DNA from: Micromonospora_J zhanjiangensis
Lineage (GTDB): Bacteria > Actinomycetota > Actinomycetes > Mycobacteriales > Micromonosporaceae
Length of the DNA: 64,000 bases
Assembly (NCBI RefSeq): GCF_042650605.1
Contig: NZ_JBHSBN010000004.1
Coordinates: 248,001-312,000, forward strand
Direction: 5' to 3'
Part shown: one piece after another, positions 50,800 through 58,022 of the stretch
Layout of the letters: each line of letters starts with the position of its first letter
How positions within the stretch are numbered: position 1 is the first letter of the stretch
Made by a program: the position numbers and the translations under genes
Notes under the pieces: model-generated
What the model was told of the DNA's origin: nothing
The model's input: the letters and a program-made list of their open reading frames with translations, nothing else
Databases searched by the model: none

Positions 50800-53759
50800 T
50801 CCGCGCCGGTCAGGAACGTCTCGAGCACCCCGTCCCGAGGGCCGGGCAGGTCGGCGAGGATCTCGTCGGCTCGCCGGGCGTACCCGTCCGCCGCCGGGTG
50901 CTGGCCCAGGCGGTACCGCGCCCGACCGAGTTGGCGGAGCGCGGCCGCCTCGCCGTACCGGTCGCCGCACGCCCGGGCCAGGGCCAGCGCCTCCGTACCG
51001 TCCCGCTGGGCCGACGCCACGTCGCCGGTCCGCAGGTACACCTCCGAGCGGCTCAGCAGCGCCTCCCACTCGTCCTCCCGGTTGCCGGTCCGCCGGCACA
51101 GGCGCAGGCCGGCGGTGAGTTCGGTCAGCGCGTCCCGGTGCCGCCCGAGTTGGCTGTGCGTACGACCGAGGGCGACCAGCGTGATCGCCTCGCCGACGGC
51201 GTCGCCGTGTTCGTGTCGCATCGCCAGGCAGCGGGTGAGGTGCTCACCCGCGGCCGGGAAGTCGCCCAACTCGAACTCGATCTCGGCCAGGTTGTGCAGT
51301 GCCATCGCCAGCCACACCGGGTTCGCGTCGTCGAGCAGCCCGACCGCCGACCGGACGAGGTCCGCGGCCCGGCGGGGCGAGCCCGTCCGGTGGTGGAACC
51401 AGCCGAGGTTCTGCAGCGCCCGTCCCTCACCCTCCCGATGACCCAGGCGGCGCCACAGCCGCAACGCCGACTCCAACGCGCCGCAGGCCGCCTCCGGCGA
51501 TCCGCCGCGCCAGTGCAGGGTCGCCCGCAACGGAAGCACGGTGGCCCGGGCGACATCGTCATCCAGGAGTGCCGCCGCCCGCTCACAGACAGCGACCAGG
51601 GCATCGGCTTCCGCCCACCGGTTGTGCTTCTGCAGCCACACCGTCAGCGACGGAATCGCCTCCAGACACAACCGGCTCAGCCGCGGTGCCGTGTCGCATG
51701 CCTGGCGGGCGGCCACGATGATCCCGGCCAGTTCCCTGTCCACCCAACGGACGGCGTCGTCGAGCGTGCCCAACTCGACGACGGTGGGCCCGGCGGCGAG
51801 GTCGGCCACCCGCAACGGGCGCAACAGCTGGCCCGCCCGCAGCACCGTGGTCAGAAACGCGGTGAGCCCACGCTGTACCGCGCACTGGCGTTCGGCGGCC
51901 GGATCCGCCGCATCGGCCAGTTCCATGCCGTAGAGCCGGAGCAGGTCGTGGAACCGGAACCGGGCCGCCCCCACCGCGTCCAGCAGGTGCGCCTCGGTGA
52001 GCCGGTCCAGCAGCGCCAGGGCGCGCCGGTGCGGGACACCGATCGTGACCGCTGCGAGCGGCAACGGAATCTCCGGCATCCGCAGCAGCGACAGGGACCG
52101 GAAGGCGGCTGCCGCGGTCCGGTCGTCCGGGTCGGCGCTGTCGAGCAGGTGGCGGTAGGTGTTCCAGAAACTGGACCGGATGGCGAGGTCGTCCGCGCAT
52201 AGTTCGTCGAGGCGTTCCCGCTCGTCGTCCAGTCGGCCCGCCAGTACCGCGACGGACCAGTCGGGTCGGGCCGCGAGCCGGGCTCCGGCGATGCGCAGCG
52301 CCAACGGGTGCCCGTCGCAGAGCGTGACCAGGCGGTTCGACGCGTCGGGGTCGGCCGTCGGCCGACCGTCGCCGCAGAGGGTGTCGAGCAGCTGGCGTCC
52401 CTCGGCGTCGCTGAGCCGGTCCAGCCGGACGCGGAGCGCGTCGAGGGTGCTCGCCGGTCGCCGGCTGGTGATCAGGACCGCGCATCCCCGGCCCGCCGGG
52501 AGCAGGGACCTGACCTGCGGCGCCCCGGTCGCGCCGTCCAGGACGACGAGCAGCCGCCGGGCGGCGGTCTCCGACCGGAACCGCGCGGCCGCCTCACCCA
52601 GTTCCAGCGGTACGTTCCCGGCCGGCACACCGAGCGCGCGCAGCAGCTGACCGAGCGCCGACAGCGGGTCGAGTCCAGGCCGGCCGGAAGCTCCGCCCTG
52701 CAGGTCGAGGTAGAGCTGTCCGTCGGGATAGTGGCTCGCGAGCCGGTGCGCGGCCCGTACCGCCAGGGTGGTCTTGCCCATCCCGGCCGGTCCGTGCAAC
52801 ACGACCACCGCCGGGCCCGTCCGGGGGCCGTCCGCGGCGGTGCAGGCCCGCTCGACGGTACGCAGCTCGGCGACCCGGCCGACGAACGCCGCCGGGTCCG
52901 GTGGCAACTGTCGCGGTGGATCGGGCGGGCCGGGTGGGTGGTCGGGACCGGCGGCCGGTGCCGTGTCGACGGACGCCGCGGCGACGGCGGGTGCGGACAG
53001 CTCCGGGGCCCGGCGCAGGATGGCCTGGTGCAGCCGGGACAGTTCCGGCCCGGGTTCGAGTCCGAGCTGGTCGGCGAAGACCGCGCGGGTCTGCGCGTAC
53101 GCCGACAGGGCCGCCGGCGCGTCACCGGACCGGTACAGCGCCAGCATGAGCTGCTGACGCAGCCGCTCCCGGTACGGGTGGGCGGTGATCAGCAGCCGCA
53201 GCTCGCCGGTCACCGAGGCGTGCTCGCCGAGTGCGAGGCGTGCCTGGATCAGATCCTCGACCAGCGACAGATGCTGCTCCTCCAACAGGGCGACCCGGGC
53301 GGCCAGCTCCGGTCCGGGGCGGACGTCCTCGGCCGGCCGACCCCGCCACAGGTCCAGGGCCGCGCCCAGACGCGCGATGGCGGCGGCGTGGTCACCGCGG
53401 GCGAGGGCCGCCCGGCCCACCTCGACCGCCGTCTGGAAGCGGTGCAGGTCCAGTTCCTGCGGGTCGACGAGCAGCTGATATCCGGCGGCGCTGGCGACCA
53501 GCCGGTCGGCGCCGGCGCATCCGTCGGCCAGCTCGCCCAGCAATCGGCGCAGCCCGCTGGCGTAGGTGCGCAGGTTCGCCACCGCCGAACGTGGCGGCTC
53601 GTCCCACAGCTCACCGACGAGACGGTCCAGCGACACCCGCTCGTTGGCCAACAGCAGCAGGAGCGCCAGCATCGTCCGCTGCTTCGGCGAGCCCACCGGT
53701 ACCGTCCGACGGTCGGCGACGATCCGCAGGGGGCCGAGTAGCTGGAATCGCAGGCTCAC
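50760..53759 (-). CDS. SARP/AfsR-family regulator with NB-ARC and TPR domains
   Basis: A 999-residue regulator. OmpR-like winged helix (SLRFQLLGPLRIVADRRTVPVG...SAVANLRTYASGLRRLLGE, ~1-95), BTAD helices (~100-245), NB-ARC ATPase with P-loop GPAGMGKTT (~320) and LVVLDGATG, then TPR repeats (~750-985). This is the AfsR layout that turns on secondary-metabolite clusters. The GTG at 53759 has GGAGG 4 nt upstream. It is transcribed away from the Cys-rich peptide gene, sharing a 96-bp control region, and is the likely pathway-specific activator. Confidence 0.92.
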   Translation of the reverse strand: MSLRFQLLGPLRIVADRRTVPVGSPKQRTMLALLLLLANERVSLDRLVGELWDEPPRSAVANLRTYASGLRRLLGELADGCAGADRLVASAAGYQLLVDPQELDLHRFQTAVEVGRAALARGDHAAAIARLGAALDLWRGRPAEDVRPGPELAARVALLEEQHLSLVEDLIQARLALGEHASVTGELRLLITAHPYRERLRQQLMLALYRSGDAPAALSAYAQTRAVFADQLGLEPGPELSRLHQAILRRAPELSAPAVAAASVDTAPAAGPDHPPGPPDPPRQLPPDPAAFVGRVAELRTVERACTAADGPRTGPAVVVLHGPAGMGKTTLAVRAAHRLASHYPDGQLYLDLQGGASGRPGLDPLSALGQLLRALGVPAGNVPLELGEAAARFRSETAARRLLVVLDGATGAPQVRSLLPAGRGCAVLITSRRPASTLDALRVRLDRLSDAEGRQLLDTLCGDGRPTADPDASNRLVTLCDGHPLALRIAGARLAARPDWSVAVLAGRLDDERERLDELCADDLAIRSSFWNTYRHLLDSADPDDRTAAAAFRSLSLLRMPEIPLPLAAVTIGVPHRRALALLDRLTEAHLLDAVGAARFRFHDLLRLYGMELADAADPAAERQCAVQRGLTAFLTTVLRAGQLLRPLRVADLAAGPTVVELGTLDDAVRWVDRELAGIIVAARQACDTAPRLSRLCLEAIPSLTVWLQKHNRWAEADALVAVCERAAALLDDDVARATVLPLRATLHWRGGSPEAACGALESALRLWRRLGHREGEGRALQNLGWFHHRTGSPRRAADLVRSAVGLLDDANPVWLAMALHNLAEIEFELGDFPAAGEHLTRCLAMRHEHGDAVGEAITLVALGRTHSQLGRHRDALTELTAGLRLCRRTGNREDEWEALLSRSEVYLRTGDVASAQRDGTEALALARACGDRYGEAAALRQLGRARYRLGQHPAADGYARRADEILADLPGPRDGVLETFLTGADHPVGVTPASAGT

Positions 53760-53855
53760 GGCACCTCCAAATTTTGTATCGACGCTGTAGGTCCCCGTGT
53801 ACCACGTCGGGCTACCGTCCGCGATCAGTCTAGATCCAGATTGGAGGTACCCGAG
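53760..53855. promoter_or_regulatory. divergent control region between the SARP gene and the Cys-rich peptide gene
   Basis: 96 bp, more AT-rich than its surroundings at the left. Both genes have the same leader motif, ATTGGAGGTRCC (plus strand 53841-53851) and TTTGGAGGTGCC (minus strand), as ribosome binding site. A TAGATC box at 53831 is a poor -10 candidate, and TACC is directly repeated 13 bp apart at 53800 and 53813; SARP sites are direct repeats, but this match is weak. Confidence 0.4.
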
Positions 53856-54041
53856 ATGACCCGTCACGTCGGAGCGCTCGCGGACCGTCTCCTGGCACTG
53901 ATGCTGCCCGGGACCACGGCCTCGGCCGTCTGCCAGCCGTCCTGCACCAACACCCCGATATGCTGCCGTTTCACCAACACCCGGTTCAAGTGGCGCGCAT
54001 GTAACAGCATGTGCGAATGCTGGTGGGGTTCGGACTGCTGA
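53856..54041 (+). CDS. cysteine-rich precursor-like peptide
   Basis: A 61-residue peptide. The ATG at 53856 has GGAGG 8 nt upstream; a TTG start at 53841 lies in the ribosome binding site itself. Residues 1-24 (MTRHVGALADRLLALMLPGT then TASA) are an amphipathic, leader-like segment ending in A22-S-A24, an Ala-X-Ala cleavage site. The remaining 37 residues hold eight Cys at 26, 30, 36, 37, 49, 53, 55 and 61, with aromatic and basic residues between (RFTNTRFKWRA, CWWGSDC). No lanthionine, thioether or lasso enzymes are nearby. Neighbours encode disulfide, protease and export functions. No known family is recognised. Confidence 0.75.
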   Translation: MTRHVGALADRLLALMLPGTTASAVCQPSCTNTPICCRFTNTRFKWRACNSMCECWWGSDC

Positions 54042-54060
54042 GTAACGCCCCTGGAGGCGT

Positions 54061-54085
54061 CGCGGCCGGCCACCGACCGGCCGCG
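54061..54085 (+). terminator. hairpin between the Cys-rich peptide and the thioredoxin-like gene
   Basis: Perfect 9-bp stem (CGCGGCCGG / CCGGCCGCG) with a 7-nt loop, 20 bp past the peptide stop. A leaky terminator here would give much more peptide mRNA than mRNA for downstream enzymes, a common arrangement for ribosomal peptides. Confidence 0.55.
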
Positions 54086-54120
54086 GCGCTCTCCTGCCCA
54101 ATCCCGTCAGGAGTGCACCC

Positions 54121-54702
54121 ATGTCCGTCGTCGTCGCGGCCATCGCCGTTCTCGCCATCCTCACCCTGCTGAACCTGCTGCTCACCTTCGGCGTGATCCG
54201 GAAGCTGCGCGAGCAGGAGTTGACCGCCGTACGCCCGCCGGTGACCCTGTCGGTCGGCGCGCGGGTGCCCGACTTCACCGCCTCGACCGCCGGCGGGGAC
54301 GTGGTGTCCGTCGCCGCGCTGCGCCCTTCGGGCGGCCTGGTGGCGTTCCTCGCCCCCGACTGTTCGGGCTGCCAGGAGCAACTGCCCGCGGTGCGCTCGG
54401 CGCTCGCCGAGGCACTCGACACCCCGATGGCGGTGCTCGTCGTGGTCACCCGCCTGCGTCCGGAGTCGGCGCACACGGACAACGAGGACACCGACCTGGT
54501 GGCCGCGTTGGGCGTGGCCGACAGCCGGGCGGCGATCGTCCACGAGCCACTCGACGGGACGCTCCAGTCGGCCTTCCAGGTCGCCGCGTTCCCCGGGTTC
54601 TACCTGGTCGACACCGACGGCCGGGTGGCCGCTGTCAGCAACAACGCCGCCCAGCTACCCGAGTTGTTCCCGGGACGCGACGTCGTGTCCGTCGGCCGGT
54701 GA
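54121..54702 (+). CDS. membrane-tethered thioredoxin-fold protein (MauD/TlpA-like)
   Basis: A 193-residue protein with one N-terminal transmembrane helix (~3-25) and an outward-facing AhpC/TSA-TlpA-like domain (VGARVPDFTASTAGGDVVSVAAL). The redox motif is C81-S-G-C84 in FLAPDCSGCQEQLPAV, and a cis-Pro loop is in AAFPGFYLVDTDGRV. MauD of methylotrophs has the same design and acts with MauE in maturing a disulfide-rich subunit. CAGGAG lies 7 nt before the ATG. Its 3' end overlaps the convergent S26 peptidase by 48 bp. Probable disulfide catalyst for the upstream peptide (inference). Confidence 0.85.
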   Translation: MSVVVAAIAVLAILTLLNLLLTFGVIRKLREQELTAVRPPVTLSVGARVPDFTASTAGGDVVSVAALRPSGGLVAFLAPDCSGCQEQLPAVRSALAEALDTPMAVLVVVTRLRPESAHTDNEDTDLVAALGVADSRAAIVHEPLDGTLQSAFQVAAFPGFYLVDTDGRVAAVSNNAAQLPELFPGRDVVSVGR

Positions 54703-55107
54703 GTCGACGGCGGCCCGCAGCCGTCGGATGACCACACCCCGTACCAGCTCCGGCGCGAGTGGGCCGAAGGCACGCGAGTCGAAGCTGTGCCGCGGCGCGT
54801 CGCCCAGGACGTGGACCTGTCCCGCCGGCAGCGCCGCCACCCGTTTGACCATCAGCTGGGTGGCCGCTTCGGCGTCGCCCGCGGTGATCGTGACACCGGG
54901 TGGCGGCAGGCAGACGACCACCGCGCCGACCCGCAGCCGACGTCGGAATCCCCGGCGGAGCACGAGGAGCTGGTCGCCGTCCCGGTACGTCGGGGTCATG
55001 CTGTCACCGTTCACCCCGACGACCTGGAGCATGGCGCGGGCGACCGACACGGCGACCCCGACCGCCACGACGGAGCCGGCGACGATCAGCAGCGTTGACT
55101 GGTGCAT
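54655..55107 (-). CDS. short S26-family signal peptidase
   Basis: A 150-residue membrane peptidase. N-terminal helix (~5-25), catalytic Ser S36 in VNGDSMTPTYRDGD, general-base Lys K88 in MVKRVAAL, and the box LGDAPRHSFDSRAFGPL. It is much shorter than housekeeping LepB, as are S26 peptidases dedicated to one cluster. Type I peptidases cut after Ala-X-Ala, which is present at residues 22-24 of the Cys-rich peptide. The ATG at 55107 is preferred; longer frames upstream are non-coding in composition. Confidence 0.85.
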   Translation of the reverse strand: MHQSTLLIVAGSVVAVGVAVSVARAMLQVVGVNGDSMTPTYRDGDQLLVLRRGFRRRLRVGAVVVCLPPPGVTITAGDAEAATQLMVKRVAALPAGQVHVLGDAPRHSFDSRAFGPLAPELVRGVVIRRLRAAVDSPADGHDVASREQLG

Positions 55108-55179
55108 CGGGCCACGGTAGCGAACCGTCCGACGACGCACGCCCCACCCCGGGGCGGCGGCGACAGGAGGCGAGAGATC

Positions 55180-55749
55180 ATGTCGTACGTATTGGGGTTC
55201 AGCCGGTGCCTGCTCGCGCTGGTCTTCCTGGCCTCGGCCGCCGGCAAACTGCGCGGGCGGGCGGCGTTCCCGGCGTTCGCCGACTCGCTGCGGGCCATGG
55301 ATCTGCTGCCGGGGCGCGCGGTCGTCCCGGTGGCGGCGGTGGTGGTGGCGGCCGAGGCGGCCGTGCCCGTGCTGCTGGTGCCGCTGCCCGTCGCCGCGGT
55401 GTCCACTGTCGGGTTCGCGCTGGCGACGGCCCTGCTGGCGGCGTTCACGGTGACCGTCGCCGTCGTCCTGCGGCGGGGTACGCCGGCGTCCTGCCGGTGC
55501 TTCGGGGAAGCCGCAGCGGCGCCGTTCGGCCGGCATCACCTCGTCCGCAACGTCGCGCTGACCGTGGTCGCCGGGACCGGCGGGTACGCCTCGATCGCGG
55601 CTCCCGGGACGACGATCTGGACCATCGTGCTGTGCGTGCCGCTGGCCGTGGTGGGTGCGCTCGTCGTCCTCCGGCTCGACGACATCGTCGCACTGTTCCG
55701 GCCGGTCACCCCCGTGGCGGGCACGACCTCCCGGCGTGCCGCGCGGTGA
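55180..55749 (+). CDS. MauE/DoxX-like redox-associated membrane protein
   Basis: A 189-residue integral membrane protein with four or five helices. N-terminus GFSRCLLALVFLASAAGKLRG and the family-typical C105-R-C107 in SCRCFGE on an inter-helix loop. MauE-type proteins resemble DsbB/VKOR-like partners of MauD-type thioredoxins. The ATG at 55180 has AGGAGG 9 nt upstream; the frame opens earlier at 55102 but without a site. With the CSGC protein upstream it would make a complete outward-facing disulfide-forming pair (inference). Confidence 0.85.
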   Translation: MSYVLGFSRCLLALVFLASAAGKLRGRAAFPAFADSLRAMDLLPGRAVVPVAAVVVAAEAAVPVLLVPLPVAAVSTVGFALATALLAAFTVTVAVVLRRGTPASCRCFGEAAAAPFGRHHLVRNVALTVVAGTGGYASIAAPGTTIWTIVLCVPLAVVGALVVLRLDDIVALFRPVTPVAGTTSRRAAR

Positions 55750-56358
55750 TCAGGCCGGCGGGTTCGGCGGCTTGGCCTTCTGCGGGTAGATCGTCTCGTG
55801 CCGGGCCAGCATGGCGACGAACTCGGCGATCTTCCGCTCGCGGGTCTGCGCCCGTTTGACGGCGTTGAGGCGGTAGATGAGGGAGAACCGGTTGGTCTTG
55901 GTGAGGACGTCGAACATGGCCTGGGCGGCGGGCTCGGCGGCGATCGCGGCGAGCAGGTCGGCCGGCACCTCGGCCTCGGACGGCGGGGCGTAGGCGGCGG
56001 CCCACCGCCCGTCCGCCTTCGCGGCCTCCACCACGGCGCGGCCCGAGGGCGTCATCCGTCCCGCCGACTCCAGCCGGGCCACGTGCTCGACGTTGCGCCG
56101 GGACCAGGCGCTGCGCGGCCGGCGCGGGGTGAACCGGATCCAGGACATCTCCTGGTCCCCCTTCCGGGCCTGCCCGTCGATCCAGCCGAAACACAGGGCC
56201 TCGTCGACCGCCTGCTGCCAGGTCAGCGTCGTGACCGTGCCGCCCTTCCTGGTCAGGGCGAGCCAGACACCGGGGGAGGTGGCGTGGTGGTCCGTCAGCC
56301 ACGCGCGCAGCGCGTCGGCGTCCGCGACGATCAACTCGTCCAACTCCGTGCTCGGCAT
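55750..56358 (-). CDS. YdeI/OmdA-family protein
   Basis: A 202-residue protein with the pattern ALRAWLTDHHATSPGVWLALTRKGG, AVDEALCFGWIDGQARKGD, ISW-like SWIRFTPRRPRSAWSRRNVEHV, and a C-terminal OmdA helix (FVAMLARHETIYPQKAKPPNPPA). Pfam names this family bacteriocin-protection/YdeI or OmpD-associated. Such genes are common alone in actinobacteria, so its place directly after the peptide cluster is suggestive only. It converges with the MauE-like gene without a gap. Confidence 0.85.
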   Translation of the reverse strand: MPSTELDELIVADADALRAWLTDHHATSPGVWLALTRKGGTVTTLTWQQAVDEALCFGWIDGQARKGDQEMSWIRFTPRRPRSAWSRRNVEHVARLESAGRMTPSGRAVVEAAKADGRWAAAYAPPSEAEVPADLLAAIAAEPAAQAMFDVLTKTNRFSLIYRLNAVKRAQTRERKIAEFVAMLARHETIYPQKAKPPNPPA

Positions 56359-56432
56359 GACGGCAGGGTACTCGCCGCGCCGCTGTCGCAACCGTTGCCG
56401 TCGAGCGCGATCCGGACAGTCGCACCTCGGGC

Positions 56433-56693
56433 TTACGGTACGCCGCCGCCGTCGCTTGTCACGCCGGCACTCTGGCCGAGACCGTCGTCGCCACCGTAGC
56501 CCTCACCACGGAGGTTGCCCCGGCCCCGGCGACGCTGATCGCGTCGGCTCTGACGGATGGCCTGACGGGCCGCCCGCATTGCCGGGTCGGATCCGCCCGC
56601 CTTCGCCCGCCGCCGTCGACGTAGCGCGATGATCGCGACGGCAGCGAGGACCGCGGCCACCGACCCGGCAACTATCCAGACTCCCGAGCTCAT
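56433..56693 (-). CDS. small single-pass membrane protein
   Basis: An 86-residue protein: one helix at about residues 3-24 (GVWIVAGSVAAVLAAVAIIAL), then RRRRRAK (positive-inside) and a basic, Gly-rich cytoplasmic tail. ATG at 56693 puts the helix at the N-terminus. No family or function recognised. Confidence 0.6.
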   Translation of the reverse strand: MSSGVWIVAGSVAAVLAAVAIIALRRRRRAKAGGSDPAMRAARQAIRQSRRDQRRRGRGNLRGEGYGGDDGLGQSAGVTSDGGGVP

Positions 56694-56807
56694 AACGCTG
56701 ATGCTAAGCACGATGAACAAGCTTTCGACCGTCGCGATCCGCAGGCGGGCGGAAGGCGTGATCGCGACCGGCACGTTCACCGTGCGGACCGGTTTCGCGG
56801 GCCGGCA

Positions 56808-57362
56808 TCACCCCGGACATGCCGAGGACGCGGCGAGCCGGTCGGCGATGATCCGGGCGCAGGCGAGGGCCTCGGTGTGGGTGGTGTCCACCTCCAGGTC
56901 GTATTCGACACCCCGGTGGACCAGGTCCGCCTGTGACTCGGCCATCCCGCAGACCCGATCCCCCCGGGCCAACTCCCGACCCGCGGCCACCGCCGCCGCA
57001 CACCGCACCCCGACCCACAGTACGTCCAGCCCGGCGAGCGCCTCGCGCCATCGTTGCTGGGATCCCGCGCCGCCGAGGAAGACGTCGTCGACGATGACCC
57101 GGGCGCCGGCGCGTACCGTCGCGGCGACGCCTGCCATCCACGCCGCCTGGAGTGTCGAGAACTCCGGTCCCACGTCGACCCCGCCGTCCGGGGCGAAGAC
57201 GATGCCGGTGTCCGAACCACTCATCGACGCGGGCATCGCGGCGATCAGCGTGTCGACGCCGACCGTCAGCCACGGGTCCGGCAGGACCGCCTGGAGGCAC
57301 CGGGCGATTCCCGACTTGCCGGAACTCGATCCGCCGTTCAACACGATCACCCGGGTCGTCAC
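56808..57362 (-). CDS. chloramphenicol phosphotransferase-like kinase
   Basis: A 184-residue P-loop protein: VIVLNGGSSSGKSGIARCLQ (Walker A at ~9-17), LTVGVDTLIAAMP, VIVDDVFLGG and VLWVGVRCAAAVAAGRELARGDR. These match the CPT family, which in the chloramphenicol producer phosphorylates the drug; most family members have unknown substrates. The GTG at 57362 overlaps the stop of the gene upstream (GTGA), so the two form an operon. Confidence 0.8.
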   Translation of the reverse strand: MTTRVIVLNGGSSSGKSGIARCLQAVLPDPWLTVGVDTLIAAMPASMSGSDTGIVFAPDGGVDVGPEFSTLQAAWMAGVAATVRAGARVIVDDVFLGGAGSQQRWREALAGLDVLWVGVRCAAAVAAGRELARGDRVCGMAESQADLVHRGVEYDLEVDTTHTEALACARIIADRLAASSACPG

Positions 57363-57730
57363 GCCGCCACCTCGTCCAGGCGGGCCTGCAACTGGTCGCG
57401 GCAGCGCAGCAGGAGCCCGGCGATCTCGTCGAAGGTGGCGGCGTCGACCCGGCCGTTCTCGAACCACATCGCCCGTACGGCCGTGTGGGCCTGGGTGAGG
57501 TAGGAGCCGGCGGCCTCGACCAGGCCGACGAACTCGTCGCGGTGCTCCGGGGGTGCGAACTGCACCGACCCGCGGGCCGCCCGCAGCGGCTCACCGGGGG
57601 AGGCGAAGACCGCCGTCGGGTCGCCGCCGGCCTGGTCGGCGCCGATCCAGGCGAGGAGGTACTCCAACTCGGTCGCCGCCAGGGTCAGCCGGCCGACCGC
57701 CAGGACGGTTTCGTCGGTGAGTCGCCGCAC
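57359..57730 (-). CDS. hypothetical helical protein
   Basis: A 123-residue, mostly alpha-helical soluble protein (TDETVLAVGRLTLAATELEYLLAWIG at the start, FDEIAGLLLRCRDQLQARLDEVAA at the end) with no recognised motif. It precedes the CPT-like kinase with a 4-bp overlap. Function unknown. Confidence 0.6.
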   Translation of the reverse strand: MRRLTDETVLAVGRLTLAATELEYLLAWIGADQAGGDPTAVFASPGEPLRAARGSVQFAPPEHRDEFVGLVEAAGSYLTQAHTAVRAMWFENGRVDAATFDEIAGLLLRCRDQLQARLDEVAA

Positions 57731-57833
57731 CGGCCAACCGTAATGGATGCGCCCGGCCGGACCGGCCAGGCGGCGCGTGGGCCGGCCGGGTGGACGAACA
57801 GAGCGCGTCGTGGTCGCCCGGCCGGCTGGGCGG

Positions 57834-58022
57834 TCAGGGTCGCCGGGTGGAGTCCACGAAGGAGCGCCAGGCGGTGGGGGAGAAGACCAGCGCCGGCCCG
57901 TTGCGGTCCTTGCTGTCCCGTACGGCGACCACGTCGGACAGGTTGTCGGCCACCTCCACGCAGTTGCCCGAGTTGCCGCTGCTGCGGGTGCTCTTGCGCC
58001 AGATCGCCCCGGTCAGGTCCAT
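57834..58022 (-). CDS. DUF397 protein
   Basis: A 62-residue protein with the DUF397 pattern: AIWRKSTRSSGNSGNCVEVADN, VAVRDSKDRNGPALVFSPTAWRSFVD. Its start overlaps the stop of the XRE regulator by 10 bp. DUF397 proteins and their XRE partners occur in many copies in actinomycetes; some pairs (such as the WhiJ-type) affect development and antibiotic production. Probably binds and modulates its XRE partner. Confidence 0.92.
   Translation of the reverse strand: MDLTGAIWRKSTRSSGNSGNCVEVADNLSDVVAVRDSKDRNGPALVFSPTAWRSFVDSTRRP

Noticed and set aside
50466..52202. 578-codon plus-strand frame opposite the SARP gene
   Set aside because: The SARP frame has clear wHTH, BTAD, NB-ARC and TPR features; the plus-strand frame has none.
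53856..54041. Classifying the Cys-rich peptide as a lanthipeptide, thiopeptide, sactipeptide or lasso peptide
   Set aside because: No LanB, LanC, LanM, LanKC, YcaO, radical SAM or lasso cyclase gene lies within the island, and thioredoxin-type and MauE-type genes point to disulfides instead.
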